Of a stretch of DNA of 64,000 bases, positions 29,217-38,199 are shown piece after piece. This DNA is from Streptococcus mitis (GTDB taxonomy: Bacteria; Bacillota; Bacilli; Lactobacillales; Streptococcaceae). Below the pieces are notes generated by a model. That model saw only the letters and a program-made list of their open reading frames with translations. It ran no database searches and was not told the DNA's origin. Every line of letters begins with the position of its first letter. Position 1 is the stretch's first letter. Made by a program: the position numbers and the translations under genes. The DNA is taken from contig NZ_JALDTZ010000002.1 in the NCBI RefSeq assembly GCF_023109105.1, forward strand, positions 164,240-228,239. Reading direction: 5' to 3'.

Positions 29217-29221
29217 TTATA
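29205..29221. promoter_or_regulatory. MET box upstream of metA (predicted methionine regulator site)
   Basis: TATAGTTTTCAATTATA matches the streptococcal MET box TATAGTTTnAAACTATA at 14 of 16 defined positions. It overlaps the -35 box. The regulator is expected to be the LysR-type MtaR/MetR, not in this window. Confidence 0.65.
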
Positions 29222-29268
29222 GTTTTTCTCTAACTAGCTATAGTCTATTTTTATATCCTAATGTAGAG

Positions 29269-29290
29269 AAAACAGCCCTAGGGACTGTTT
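29269..29290 (-). terminator. Intrinsic terminator of apt
   Basis: Minus strand AAACAGTCCC / GGGCTGTTTT stem with a 2-nt loop begins 4 nt past the apt stop; the T-run is short (TTTTC). Confidence 0.7.
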
Positions 29291-29294
29291 TTCA

Positions 29295-29807
29295 TTAATA
29301 ATGCATGAGAACTTTGTAATCGTAGTCACCGATTTTTTCACGGCCGTTCAATTCATCCAATTCAACAAGGAAAGCACAACCTGCTACAACACCACCAAGT
29401 TTTTCAATCATCTCGATAGTTGCCTTAACAGTTCCACCTGTTGCCAAGAGGTCATCCACGATAAGAACTCGTTGACCTGGCTTGATAGCGTCAGCATGCA
29501 TAGTCAAGGTATCAACACCGTACTCTTTTTCATAGTCAGCAGAAATGACTTCGCGTGGCAATTTACCTGGCTTACGAACAGGCGCGAAACCAATTCCCAA
29601 CTCAAATGCAACTGGACAGCCCACGATAAAACCACGAGCTTCAGGTCCCACGATCATGTCGATTTTCTTGTCAGTAGCATACTGAACGATTTCACGAACA
29701 GCATAGCTATAAGCATTTCCATCAGCCATCAAAGGACTGATATCTCGGAAGGTAATACCCTCCTTTGGATAATTTTCAATTGTTGCAATATAATCTTTTA
29801 AATTCAT
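29295..29807 (-). CDS. apt: Adenine phosphoribosyltransferase
   Basis: 170 residues from the ATG at 29807; the longer TTG-initiated frame would add a short lysine-rich leader and the family length favours 170. Ribosome site is weak (AAAGAAAG). PRPP-binding [13 protein letters not shown] and the ARGFIVG and [10 protein letters not shown] segments are diagnostic. It salvages adenine to AMP. A TATAAT (29840-29845) with extended TGG precedes it. As I recall the pneumococcal order, the neighbours on its upstream side differ in this strain. Confidence 0.95.
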   Translation of the reverse strand: MNLKDYIATIENYPKEGITFRDISPLMADGNAYSYAVREIVQYATDKKIDMIVGPEARGFIVGCPVAFELGIGFAPVRKPGKLPREVISADYEKEYGVDTLTMHADAIKPGQRVLIVDDLLATGGTVKATIEMIEKLGGVVAGCAFLVELDELNGREKIGDYDYKVLMHY

Positions 29808-29839
29808 CTTTTTTCTTTCTTTCAAAGTTTTTACTCTCT

Positions 29840-29847
29840 ATTATACC
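29840..29847 (-). promoter_or_regulatory. apt promoter -10 element (extended)
   Basis: Minus strand TGG-TATAAT; the TG extension probably compensates for the lack of a clear -35 box. Confidence 0.55.
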
Positions 29848-29947
29848 ATATTTTCTAGTAAAGAAGGAAGCAAAACTCCATTTCCTTTTTCAAGTCAGAT
29901 GCAAAATAGTTCAGTTCTCCCTTCTTTGGATGCAAAAGCAAGCAAAA

Positions 29948-29969
29948 AACGAGCACTTTCGTACTCGTT
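29948..29969 (-). terminator. Intrinsic terminator of rplA
   Basis: Minus strand AACGAG / CTCGTT stem with an inner AC/GT pair and short loop, followed by TTTTTTGC, 19 nt past the rplA stop. Confidence 0.8.
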
Positions 29970-29988
29970 CTCTGATATAAACTACTGA

Positions 29989-30678
29989 TTAAAGTGAGTT
30001 TACGTCAACTTTGATACCAACACCTTGAGTAGTTGTGATAGTCAAGTTTGTTACGTAAGTTCCTTTAGCTGTAGCTGGTTTTGCTTTTTGGATTGTTTCG
30101 TTGAAAGCTTTAAAGTTTTCAACCAATTTTTCAGCTTCAAATGATACTTTACCGATGATCGCTTGAACGTTACCTGCACGGTCAGCACGGTAAGTGATTT
30201 TACCACCTTTAGACTCTTCAACTGCTTTAGCAACATCCATAGTTACAGTACCAGTTTTAGGGTTTGGCATCAAGTTACGTGGTCCAAGGACACGTCCAAG
30301 ACGTCCAACAAGAGCCATCATGTCAGGTGTAGCGATAACTACGTCGAAGTCCAACCAACCGTCGTTGATTTTAGCAACAAGGTCATCTTCACCAACAAAG
30401 TCTGCACCAGCAGCTTTTGCTTCTTCAGCTTTTGCACCACGTGCGAAAACAAGAACGCGTGAAGTTTTACCAGTACCGTTTGGCAATACCATTGCTCCAC
30501 GGATTTGTTGGTCAGCTTTTTTAACGTCGATATTCAAGTTGTAAGCAACTTCTACAGTTGCGTCAAATTTTGCAAAGTTAGTTTCTTTTGCAAGTGCTAC
30601 AGCTTCTTCTACGCTGTATGCTTTTGTGCTGTCGATTTTCTCAAGAGCAGCACGAAGTTGTTTGCTTTTTTTAGCCAT
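29989..30678 (-). CDS. rplA: 50S ribosomal protein L1
   Basis: 229 residues. The conserved [15 protein letters not shown] motif and [14 protein letters not shown] region are unmistakable, and the start [16 protein letters not shown] follows AAGGAG. L1 binds 23S rRNA at the mobile stalk and represses its own operon by binding the mRNA. It lies 97 bp after rplK; that spacer (30679-30775) holds a possible hairpin (ACTTCATCATTTCGAGAAGT) that could be an L1-binding regulatory site, but I cannot confirm it. Strong codon bias. Confidence 0.98.
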
Positions 30679-30775
30679 TTTCTATTCTCCTTGTAAGTGG
30701 TTCAATCGATTTTCATCTCCCACGTCACTTCTCGAAATGATGAAGTCTTGCGGGTTATATTGGGGGTGTTATTGA

Positions 30776-31201
30776 TTAGTCAACAACAGTGAATCCCATA
30801 GAACGAGCAGTACCTTCGATCATACGCATTGCAGACTCTACGTTTGCTGCGTTCAAATCTGGCATCTTAGTTTCTGCAATTTCTTGTACTTGCGCACGAG
30901 TAACTGTAGCAACTTTAGTTTTGTTAGGTGTACCTGATCCTTTTTCAACACCTGCAGCTTTTTTCAAAAGAACAGCAGCTGGTGGTGTTTTGGTGATGAA
31001 AGTAAATGATTTATCTTCATAAACTGAGATAACAACTGGAATGATCATACCAGCTTGGTCAGCTGTACGAGCGTTGAACTCTTTTGTGAATCCCATGATG
31101 TTGATACCAGCTTGACCAAGAGCAGGTCCAACCGGTGGAGCTGGTGTAGCTTTACCAGCAGGGATTTGCAATTTTACAAGTTTTTCGACTTTTTTAGCCA
31201 T
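30776..31201 (-). CDS. rplK: 50S ribosomal protein L11
   Basis: 141 residues. [20 protein letters not shown] at the N-terminus and the FTKEFNART segment define L11, with the C-terminal rRNA-binding domain ([20 protein letters not shown]). It forms the GTPase-associated centre and is the thiostrepton and (p)ppGpp-signalling site. AAGGAGG precedes the ATG. It is transcribed from the promoter at 31280-31307 together with rplA. Confidence 0.98.
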   Translation of the reverse strand: MAKKVEKLVKLQIPAGKATPAPPVGPALGQAGINIMGFTKEFNARTADQAGMIIPVVISVYEDKSFTFITKTPPAAVLLKKAAGVEKGSGTPNKTKVATVTRAQVQEIAETKMPDLNAANVESAMRMIEGTARSMGFTVVD

Positions 31202-31279
31202 TTTTAAATCCTCCTTTGTGGTTTTGGCGGTAATTAGAGATTTTTACCTCCCACAAGTATGCTTTACACATACTCATCT

Positions 31280-31307
31280 ATTATACACTATTTATCTAGA
31301 ATTGCAA
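31280..31307 (-). promoter_or_regulatory. Promoter for rplK-rplA
   Basis: Minus strand TTGCAA (31302-31307), 16-nt spacer, perfect TATAAT (31280-31285). The ~75-nt leader contains GAGTATGTG / CATACTTGTG hairpin sequence. Confidence 0.75.
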
Positions 31308-31323
31308 GAGAAAAGTTTATTTT

Positions 31324-32040
31324 TTAATCTACGTAATCTCCGCCTTCAAAGCCATAGTACTCTTCCAAACTGAGACCACTCTCAGCAATTTCTTTTGCTT
31401 CTTTTCCGACATAACGAAGGTGCCATTCTTCAGCCATATAGCCTGTTTCCTTTTCCTTGCCTTTGAGATAACGGACAATAAAACCATAATCAGCCGCATG
31501 GTCCAAGAGCCATTGGGCTGCTTTTCCCTCTGTTACCAAATCACCATCAGTCCCAATAACATCAAAGGCCAAACCTGTTTGGTGTTCGCTATAGCCAGGA
31601 CGGGCAGAGTAACGGTCAGCTGCTGCCTTCCCATCTTGGTTGACATAATCTTGATAGAGCTTGGTCTGAGTTTCATAACTTCTAAAACCACTATAATGGT
31701 CGCTAATCGGGAAACCTGCCTCTTGCATAGCTTTGATGAGTTTGACCAACTCAGCCTTGGCTGTTGGATTTTCCCCTGGATTGTAGTCTTTTGACAAGGG
31801 ATAGTGTTTATTTGCTACAATAATTTCATCGTATTTTCCTTGGATGCTGTAATAGTCTCCTTTATTGACCACCTCTGCTTTTTTCTGGGCAGCCCCTTGA
31901 GACTTACTTCCGACTGTTCCATCAGCTTTGGCAGTTTGTTCTGTTTTAGCTGCTCCGTCTTCATTTTTTGCTTTTTCTTGTGAACAAGCTGCTAAACTCA
32001 AGGCTAGCAAGGCTGTCAAGACAAGGTATCTTTTTTTCAT
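31324..32040 (-). CDS. ldcB: Lipoprotein L,D-carboxypeptidase (LdcB/DacB, VanY family)
   Basis: 238 residues. Lipoprotein signal with lipobox LSLAAC (Cys19), a ~40-residue Glu/Lys/Ala-rich linker, then a VanY/peptidase M15 domain (about 75-230): SGFRSYETQTKLY, the zinc site SEHQTGLAFD (His, Asp) and EEWHLRYVG (catalytic Glu, third His). The pneumococcal orthologue trims the D-Ala from tetrapeptide stems at the outer membrane face, shaping peptidoglycan and division. Monocistronic in appearance, with 45 bp to the HIT gene. Confidence 0.93.
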   Translation of the reverse strand: MKKRYLVLTALLALSLAACSQEKAKNEDGAAKTEQTAKADGTVGSKSQGAAQKKAEVVNKGDYYSIQGKYDEIIVANKHYPLSKDYNPGENPTAKAELVKLIKAMQEAGFPISDHYSGFRSYETQTKLYQDYVNQDGKAAADRYSARPGYSEHQTGLAFDVIGTDGDLVTEGKAAQWLLDHAADYGFIVRYLKGKEKETGYMAEEWHLRYVGKEAKEIAESGLSLEEYYGFEGGDYVD

Positions 32041-32084
32041 TTCTACTCCTTTATTTCTAATAGTTTATCTACTTCTGACAACAA

Positions 32085-32513
32085 TCATTTGACTAATTTT
32101 TCAATCTCATCCGGTTTTGCTTGGCAGGTTTCTGCTGTCATTTCTTCAAAAGGAACCCACCAGACTGGACCACGTCCCTTGAGGCCGTGACCATTCATGT
32201 CACCTGTTCGTCTAGGGAAAATGTGCCAATGAAGATGGGCATCGCCATTGCCTAAAAGCTCGATATTGATTTTCTCAGCAGTAAAGGCCTTAGCAACTGC
32301 CTCTTGGACTAAACTCATTTCCTCTAGAAAACGGATTCTAGTTTTCTTCTCTAAATGATGCAATTCGGTGACATGCTCCTTGGCTAGAAAGAGACTATAG
32401 CCTTCAAAATACTGGTGGTCTCCAATGACAAGATAGCCTGTTTCCAACTCTTTGACAAAATAGGGATTTTCTCCCTTCTTGATGAATTCAATTCTCTGGC
32501 AAATAAGACACAT
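32085..32513 (-). CDS. HIT family hydrolase
   Basis: 142 residues. The histidine triad appears as HLHWHIFPR near residues 91-99, preceded by the conserved N in LLGNGDAH. HIT proteins hydrolyse or transfer nucleotides from adenylated substrates; the exact substrate cannot be read here. It carries Cys residues early (CLICQR) that may bind zinc, as in many Hint-like members. It follows the M42 peptidase by a single nucleotide and is cotranscribed. Confidence 0.9.
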   Translation of the reverse strand: MCLICQRIEFIKKGENPYFVKELETGYLVIGDHQYFEGYSLFLAKEHVTELHHLEKKTRIRFLEEMSLVQEAVAKAFTAEKINIELLGNGDAHLHWHIFPRRTGDMNGHGLKGRGPVWWVPFEEMTAETCQAKPDEIEKLVK

Positions 32514-32514
32514 A

Positions 32515-33552
32515 TTAGTCTACCAATCCACTCTTAAGATAAGCATCAACCATACGTTCTGTTGCGACCACTGAGTCAATATGAGTGCGCTCATAAGAAT
32601 GACTAGACTCGATACCAGCACCGAGAAGGGCATGTTTGACTTCTGCCCCTGCAGACATAGCCGCTGAAGCATCCGAACCATAAAATGGATAGATGTCCAG
32701 CTTAAATGGAATATCTTGGGTTTTCGCCAAGGCCACCAAATGTTGACGGAGGTCATAGTGATAAGGACCTGAAGCATCCTTGACACAGATAGATACTGTG
32801 TACTCATCTGTCTGCTGGTCATCTCCCATAGCTCCCATATCAACAGCCAGATATTCTACTACCTGAGCAGGAATATTAGAGTTGGCACCGTGTCCCACTT
32901 CTTCAAAAACTGAAAAAGCAAAATGGGTTGTTACTGGCAATTCAATCTTCTCTTCCTTATAAATACGAAGCAGATTGAGCAGAATCGCTGCGCTGACCTT
33001 ATCATCCAAATGACGAGACTTGATAAAACCTGTCTCTGTCACGACAGTTCGTGGATCAAAGCTGATAAAATCACCGACCTCAATCCCCAAGGCACGAGTT
33101 TCTTTTTCATTGGTTACTTTTGCGTCTAAACGCACTTCCATATTATCCTGCGTGCGTTCTGCAGTTCCTGCATCCTTGTAGACATGGCAAGAAGTTTGGT
33201 GGATGAGGATGGTTCCCGATATCTTTTGACCTGTACTTGCTACATGAACGGTACAGTTTTCTCCTTCAATCATGTTCCAAGGGAAACCACCTATACGATC
33301 CAATTTGAGACGGCCATCTGGTTTGACAGCACGGACAATGGCACCTAGGGTATCCACATGAGCAGTCACATAGCGGTGCTCTTCGTCATTTTGACCTTTG
33401 ATGGTTACATTGACACCGCCCTTGGCTGTGCGAACCGGCTGGTACCCAAAACCTTCTAAAGTTTTGACTAAATAGTCCGCAATCTCACGAGTGAAGCCCG
33501 TTGGCGACGCAATGGCTGTTAGTTCTTTGATATATTCTACTGTTTGATTCAT
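32515..33552 (-). CDS. M42 family metallopeptidase (glutamyl/leucyl aminopeptidase type)
   Basis: 345 residues. Two-metal M42 active site: TAHVDTLG (first metal ligands His/Asp), SRHLDDK (bridging Asp), FEEVGHGA (catalytic Glu and ligand Glu), AVDMGA and the final SHSYERTH (His). These enzymes form self-compartmentalised tetrahedral dodecamers that trim short peptides in the cytoplasm. Lactococcal PepA of this clan prefers Glu/Asp; the preference here is not determined. First gene of a two-gene unit with the HIT protein. Confidence 0.92.
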   Translation of the reverse strand: MNQTVEYIKELTAIASPTGFTREIADYLVKTLEGFGYQPVRTAKGGVNVTIKGQNDEEHRYVTAHVDTLGAIVRAVKPDGRLKLDRIGGFPWNMIEGENCTVHVASTGQKISGTILIHQTSCHVYKDAGTAERTQDNMEVRLDAKVTNEKETRALGIEVGDFISFDPRTVVTETGFIKSRHLDDKVSAAILLNLLRIYKEEKIELPVTTHFAFSVFEEVGHGANSNIPAQVVEYLAVDMGAMGDDQQTDEYTVSICVKDASGPYHYDLRQHLVALAKTQDIPFKLDIYPFYGSDASAAMSAGAEVKHALLGAGIESSHSYERTHIDSVVATERMVDAYLKSGLVD

Positions 33553-33606
33553 TTCTTCACCTCTTTTGCTACCTATTATAACACATTTATCATCGGATAA
33601 AAAAAG

Positions 33607-33644
33607 AAAATCACTCCTGTAGACTTGGCTACAAAAGTGATTTT
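33607..33644 (-). terminator. Terminator of brnQ
   Basis: A 9-bp stem (AAAATCACT / AGTGATTTT) encloses an inner TGTAG/CTACA hairpin, and on the minus strand is followed by CTTTTTTTATCC. It lies beyond the BOX element that separates it from the brnQ stop. Confidence 0.7.
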
Positions 33645-33758
33645 ATACTCTTCAAAAATCTCTTCAAACCACGTCAGCTTCCATCTGCAACCTCAAAACA
33701 GTGTTTTGAGCAACCTGCGGCTAGCTTCCTAGTTTGCTCTTTGATTTTCATTGAGTAT
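33645..33758. repeat. BOX element (boxA-partial boxB-boxC)
   Basis: 114 bp bounded by ATACTC / GAGTAT. boxA (ATACTCTTCAAAAATCTC...ACCACGTCAGC), a boxB-like middle (CATCTGCAACCTCAAAACAG), then boxC (CAACCTGCGGCTAGCTTCC...TTTCATTGAGTAT). BOX repeats are dispersed, non-autonomous elements of the Mitis group that can fold as stem-loops. It fills the brnQ 3' flank. Confidence 0.92.
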
Positions 33759-33763
33759 TATCA

Positions 33764-35089
33764 TTATTCCATTTCAAAAACATCGCTTTCTTGCTTGTTT
33801 GGTAGAACCAATGAGAGCAAAATTCCGACGATGGCTGGCACCAACCATGGAAGAGATGCCTTGGCAAAAGGAAGAGCATTGACAAGATTTGCAAGAAACT
33901 CAACCTTAAATGAGCTTCCTAGTACGCTTGCAATGGCAATAGCTGTAACAACAGCAATTGTCAACTGCATACCTGGTTTTGAAAGAGCGACAAATTTGTT
34001 GACAATAACAATCATAACGATGGCAATCGTGATTGGATACAAGATAACTAGTACTGGAATTGAGTACTTGATAATCGCATCAAGACCCAAATTGGCAATG
34101 GCAAATCCAATCAAGGTAAAAGCTGTCGCATAAACCTTGTAGCTGATTTGTGGGAAGCGTTCATTAAAGAACTCAGCTGTTGACACAATCAGTCCAACTG
34201 TCGTTGTGAAGCAGGTTACAGTAACCATAGCTGCCAGGAAGAGTTGAGCTGTTGAGCCAAAGATTTCTTGGGTAGCTTGTGACAAGATGTAAACACCTGG
34301 TGTTCCACCCTTCATCGCTTCAGCTGGTACTGGGAAATGATTTCCAAGGAAACCTAAACCGATGTAAAGAGCGCTGAAGGCAAGGGCAACAACGATACCA
34401 ACAACCCAAATGGTTGAAATGTATTCTTTCTTACTTGAAAATCCAAGCTGTTTCAAGGTTTGAACTGCGATTACACTGAAGGCAACTGAGGCAAGGGCAT
34501 CCAAGGTATTGTAACCTTCTAGGAAACCTGTACCAAAAGCAGAAGCTAGATAAGCAGCTGAGGCAGCTTGAGGGCTTGTTCCACCGTATTTGATAGCTCC
34601 TAGAACAACCAAGATAACAATCAAAATCGCAAAAACTGGCGTTAAAATACGGCCGATACGGTCCAAGATTTTTGATGGATTAAGCGAAATTAGATACGCT
34701 GCCGCGAAATACAAAACAGTAAAGACAATCAAACCAAGACCTTTATTTGCATCCGACAAAAGTGGGCTAATCCCTACTTCGTAAGCTGTTGTAGCGGTAC
34801 GTGGGATAGCAAAGAATGGACCAATTGACAAGTAAAGAACTGAGAGGTAAAGAGTCGCAAACCAAGGCGCTATCTTTGTTGAAATCTCGTAGATATATCC
34901 TTTAGGATTTAGCGTTCCAATAATAAGAGTCAAGACGGCGATACCGACACCTGAAAAGACAAAACCTGCGATGGCAGGAAGAAAATGTTCTCCAGATAGA
35001 GCACCTAGAGAAGGCGGAAAAATCAAGTTCCCCGCACCAAAAAATATTCCAAACAGGAGTAAACCTGTTAGGGCACCTTTTTTAGCCAT
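33764..35089 (-). CDS. brnQ: Branched-chain amino acid:cation symporter BrnQ
   Basis: 441 residues from the ATG at 35089 with AAGGAG 6 nt upstream. About twelve hydrophobic helices cover the whole length, the N-terminus has the family signature LLFGIFFGAGNLIFPPSLG, and DALASVAFSVIAV is visible in the middle. LIVCS-family carriers take up Leu, Ile and Val with Na+ or H+ at the plasma membrane. It appears monocistronic, with a BOX element and terminator after it. A TATAAT-like promoter in the 150-bp upstream gap is not clear. Confidence 0.95.
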   Translation of the reverse strand: MAKKGALTGLLLFGIFFGAGNLIFPPSLGALSGEHFLPAIAGFVFSGVGIAVLTLIIGTLNPKGYIYEISTKIAPWFATLYLSVLYLSIGPFFAIPRTATTAYEVGISPLLSDANKGLGLIVFTVLYFAAAYLISLNPSKILDRIGRILTPVFAILIVILVVLGAIKYGGTSPQAASAAYLASAFGTGFLEGYNTLDALASVAFSVIAVQTLKQLGFSSKKEYISTIWVVGIVVALAFSALYIGLGFLGNHFPVPAEAMKGGTPGVYILSQATQEIFGSTAQLFLAAMVTVTCFTTTVGLIVSTAEFFNERFPQISYKVYATAFTLIGFAIANLGLDAIIKYSIPVLVILYPITIAIVMIVIVNKFVALSKPGMQLTIAVVTAIAIASVLGSSFKVEFLANLVNALPFAKASLPWLVPAIVGILLSLVLPNKQESDVFEME

Positions 35090-35218
35090 GTAAATCTCCT
35101 TCATATTTATAAAATACTGACCTAGTATATCATGAATAGGAGTATGAAAAAAGCTTCACGAAGTAAATATTGAATGTTTTCAAGATTCAGAAAAACGAGA
35201 ATTATCTAAAAATAAAAC

Positions 35219-35248
35219 TCTCCTACCCAGATCACACCAAGTAGGAGA
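35219..35248 (-). terminator. Terminator of the UDG-rhodanese operon
   Basis: Minus strand TCTCCTAC / GTAGGAGA stem, 14-nt loop, followed by GTTTTATTTTTAG, 8 nt past the rhodanese stop. Confidence 0.8.
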
Positions 35249-35255
35249 AATACGT

Positions 35256-35543
35256 TTAGAGTTCTTCAAAGGCAGTCATGCCACCTTGGACATTGATAAC
35301 CTCATAACCTTGTTCTGATAGGAATTGGCAAGCACGCGCCGATCTCATTCCAGATTTGCAAATGACATAATGCAAGTGGTTCTTGTCCAACTGATCATAT
35401 ATATCAGCCAATTGACTCAGCGGTAGGTTGTGGGCACCTTCTAAATGAAGAGTTTCAAACTCTTCCACTTCTCTCACGTCCACTAGAGAAAGTTGGTCGT
35501 TTTGGTAAAGCTGGTAAAATGCGTCAAAGGAAATTTCTTTCAT
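35256..35543 (-). CDS. Single-domain rhodanese-like protein
   Basis: 95 residues: one rhodanese domain with the active loop CKSGMR (catalytic Cys about residue 62), and the CH2A/DVREVEEFETLHLEGA motif at the start. Such proteins carry persulfide sulfur in the cytoplasm; the partner is unknown. It overlaps the preceding uracil-DNA glycosylase-like gene by 4 nt, so the two are coupled. Confidence 0.9.
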   Translation of the reverse strand: MKEISFDAFYQLYQNDQLSLVDVREVEEFETLHLEGAHNLPLSQLADIYDQLDKNHLHYVICKSGMRSARACQFLSEQGYEVINVQGGMTAFEEL

Positions 35544-36130
35544 TCTTTTTCTCCTAAAATAGTTTTAATTCTTTTTTTCAAATCTGGCACCACTTCTGAC
35601 TCAAACCAAGGATTTTTGGCCATCCAGATTTGATTTCGTGGTGATGGGTGTACCAGTGGAAAATAGGTTGGCAAGTAGTTCTGGTAATATTTTACCCGTT
35701 CTGTCACCTTACCACTGACTTTCTCCTTTAAATAGTAGGCCTGGGCATATTGCCCAATCAAGAGGGTCAATTGAATATCGGGCAATTCTTTCAAGAGCTG
35801 CGGATGCCATTTTTCTGCAAAGCCAGTTCGCGGCGGTAAATCACCCGACTTGCCATGTCCTGGAAAATAGAAATCCATAGGCAAAACAGCAAAATAGCCT
35901 GAATTGTAAAAAGTGTCTTCATCCACGCCTAGCCAGTCCCGCAGACGATCACCACTCTTATCTTTCCAGTAAAGGCCAGCTTCTTGGGTTTTAAGTCCCG
36001 GTGCCTGACCGATGATATTGATGCGAGCAGTCTTTGGCGCTGCAAAGAGAGGCTCTATCCCGCGTTCGGTATAGCTGGCATTCTGCGAATCCGCCATGAT
36101 ATCCTGCTTGATTCTTTCGATTTGAGACAT
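35540..36130 (-). CDS. Uracil-DNA glycosylase family protein
   Basis: 196 residues. The superfamily motifs are present: IIGQAPGLKTQEAGLYW (motif A) and LVHPSPRNQIW (motif B, with the conserved HPSPR). No Fe-S Cys cluster is visible, so it is not a classic family-4 enzyme. It probably removes uracil or another damaged base during repair, inferred from family only. GGAGGGAAA precedes the ATG. It follows the pepV terminator and is cotranscribed with the rhodanese gene. Confidence 0.85.
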   Translation of the reverse strand: MSQIERIKQDIMADSQNASYTERGIEPLFAAPKTARINIIGQAPGLKTQEAGLYWKDKSGDRLRDWLGVDEDTFYNSGYFAVLPMDFYFPGHGKSGDLPPRTGFAEKWHPQLLKELPDIQLTLLIGQYAQAYYLKEKVSGKVTERVKYYQNYLPTYFPLVHPSPRNQIWMAKNPWFESEVVPDLKKRIKTILGEKE

Positions 36131-36147
36131 CTACTTTCCCTCCAAAA

Positions 36148-36177
36148 AGAAGTCTAAGCATACCATCTCAGACTTCT
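36148..36177 (-). terminator. Terminator of pepV
   Basis: Minus strand AGAAGTCT / AGACTTCT stem with a 14-nt loop, followed by TTTTTGGAGGG; the T-run leads straight into the ribosome site of the next gene. Confidence 0.75.
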
Positions 36178-36183
36178 ATCGTT

Positions 36184-37584
36184 TTATTTGATCAATTCGT
36201 AAATAGCTTCGGCATAGATTGCTGCTGCTCGGAAGAGATCGTCCAAGGCGATAAATTCATTGGCTTGGTGCATGGTGTCAATTGAGTCTGGGAACATGGC
36301 ACCGTAGGCAACCCCACGTTCAAGCAAGCGACCAAAAGTACCACCACCGATAACTTGCTCGTGACCTTGAAGACCTGTTTGCTTTTCATAGACATTCAAC
36401 AAGGTTTGCACAAGTGGATCTTCCATTGATACATAGTGAGGTGTGTGACCATGTTCTGATAAGCTAACAGAAACAACTGGCAAGTCTTCAAGAACTGACT
36501 TGATTTGCTCTGGGCTCGTTCCTTTTGGATAACGGAAGTTGAGGGCAATGGTATTATCAGCACTTGCTTCGTCAAAGCGGAAGACACCGGCATTCATAGA
36601 AAGAGCACCCATCTTTTCATCCACATGAGCCACTTTCAAGTTTTTGCCTTCATGGTCATTTAAGAGAATCTTACCAGCAATGTCAAGGTAGTCTTTTGCA
36701 GGTCCTTCAAAAGCAAACTGGCTGAGGAAGAGGGCAAGATAAGTTGCACCATTGACACCTGAAGCAGGCATAGCACCGTGGGCAGATTTACCGATAATCG
36801 TAACCTTATACTGACCATTTTCTTCTTGGATTTCTCCTCTAAGTTTGTGCTCTGCAACAAAAGCATCTAGTTTCGCTTGCAAGTCAGCCAAGTCACCTGA
36901 AACGACTGCAGTTGCTGATTCAGGAACCATGTTTTCACGCAAACCACCTGAGAAGCTGTGAAGACGAGCTGCACCAGTATTTTCACCTGCAAAATGGAGA
37001 TATTCTGTGATATTTCCTTTTTCACCATTGATGATTGGGAATTCAGCATCTGGAGAGAAACCAAAGTCTGGTTTTGCTAGTCCTACATGTTCAAAGTAGT
37101 AGTCCATATCTGCCCAACCTGATTCTTCATCAGTTCCGACAATAAAGCGAACTTTCTTAGAAGTTGGAAGGCCCAATTCTTTGATGATTTTCAAACCATA
37201 GTAACAAGCTGTTGTAGGTCCCTTGTCATCAGAAGCACCACGCGCATAAAGGCGACCATCTTTGATAGTTGGTGTGTATGGATCTGTATCCCAACCGCTA
37301 CCAGCAGGCACTACGTCCATGTGGGCAAAGATTCCGAGAACTTCTTCTCCTTGACCAAACTCAAAATGTCCTGCATAGTTGTCAACATTTTTTGTTGGGT
37401 AACCATCACGGTCTGCGATTTCAAGGAATTTTTCCAAGGCTTTCACTGGACCAGGTCCAAAAGGATGTTGCGCATCAGCCTTGCTGTCATCACGTTCTGA
37501 ATTAATTTCCAATAGACTGAATAGGTCAGCCAAGAGGGCTTCTTTGCGTTTTTCTACTTCTGCTGTAAAATCAATAACTGTCAT
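36184..37584 (-). CDS. pepV: Dipeptidase PepV (M20 family)
   Basis: 466 residues. Two-zinc M20 site: AHMDVVPAG (His/Asp), ARGASDDKGP (bridging Asp), GTDEESGWADMDYYF (catalytic Glu pair), FSPDAEFP, and the C-terminal GGGTFGR and HQANEF ligands. The large lid domain is present, giving the length typical of PepV. It hydrolyses dipeptides, including carnosine-like ones, in the cytoplasm for amino acid supply from peptides. It lies 9 bp downstream of the nitroreductase start side (same strand), suggesting a common transcript. Confidence 0.95.
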   Translation of the reverse strand: MTVIDFTAEVEKRKEALLADLFSLLEINSERDDSKADAQHPFGPGPVKALEKFLEIADRDGYPTKNVDNYAGHFEFGQGEEVLGIFAHMDVVPAGSGWDTDPYTPTIKDGRLYARGASDDKGPTTACYYGLKIIKELGLPTSKKVRFIVGTDEESGWADMDYYFEHVGLAKPDFGFSPDAEFPIINGEKGNITEYLHFAGENTGAARLHSFSGGLRENMVPESATAVVSGDLADLQAKLDAFVAEHKLRGEIQEENGQYKVTIIGKSAHGAMPASGVNGATYLALFLSQFAFEGPAKDYLDIAGKILLNDHEGKNLKVAHVDEKMGALSMNAGVFRFDEASADNTIALNFRYPKGTSPEQIKSVLEDLPVVSVSLSEHGHTPHYVSMEDPLVQTLLNVYEKQTGLQGHEQVIGGGTFGRLLERGVAYGAMFPDSIDTMHQANEFIALDDLFRAAAIYAEAIYELIK

Positions 37585-37593
37585 TTTTACTTC

Positions 37594-38199
37594 CTATCTT
37601 TTTTCGATAATTTCATCTACTGGCAAGCGGTAACTTGGCTCCAGCTTCTCGTCTGTGTAGCCTACTGTAATCAACAGCTCTGGACGGAAGCGTTCTTCGA
37701 TTTCCAAGACTTCATTGGCTTTTGATTTATCAAAACCAAGGATAATATTTGAACCGATTCCTTGGTCTGTCAGAGCCAAAACTAGGTTCATAGCTACAAG
37801 CCCCGCATTGAGGGCCAAGTAGTCACTCACTTGTTGTTCATTGTAACGTGCAAACTCTGCTGGAAGATTTTTCATAAAGTACTGAAGCTGTTCTTCTGAG
37901 AAATTCTTTGCTCCACCAACACGGGCAATCTTGCGAGCACGTTTTGCTAGGTCAGTATCTGTAAATAAGGCAATAGTTACAGGAGCAGTTGCGACTTGCT
38001 CAAAGTTTGAACCGTAAGCCAATTTTGCCAGTTCAGCATTTTTCTCACGAACCACCACAAATTTCCAAGGCTGACTGTTGTGGGCGCTTGGAGCCAAGGT
38101 TGCAATTTCGATAGCCGTACGCACATCTTTTGGATCAACTGGCTTATCAGTAAAATGCTTAGTCGCATGACGTTTTTTATTTAATTCAAGAAATTTCAT
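37594..38199 (-). CDS. Nitroreductase family FMN oxidoreductase
   Basis: 201 residues. Typical features: KKRHATKHFTDKPVD (FMN phosphate contact), IATLAPSAHNSQPWKFVVV, and the C-terminal LLITVGYTDEKLEPSYRLP. It is cytoplasmic and binds FMN as a dimer. NAD(P)H-dependent reduction of nitro-compounds or quinones is the family role; the natural substrate is unknown. It is upstream of pepV by 9 bp. The 170-bp gap before it (38200-38372) holds nothing I can assign. Confidence 0.9.
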   Translation of the reverse strand: MKFLELNKKRHATKHFTDKPVDPKDVRTAIEIATLAPSAHNSQPWKFVVVREKNAELAKLAYGSNFEQVATAPVTIALFTDTDLAKRARKIARVGGAKNFSEEQLQYFMKNLPAEFARYNEQQVSDYLALNAGLVAMNLVLALTDQGIGSNIILGFDKSKANEVLEIEERFRPELLITVGYTDEKLEPSYRLPVDEIIEKR

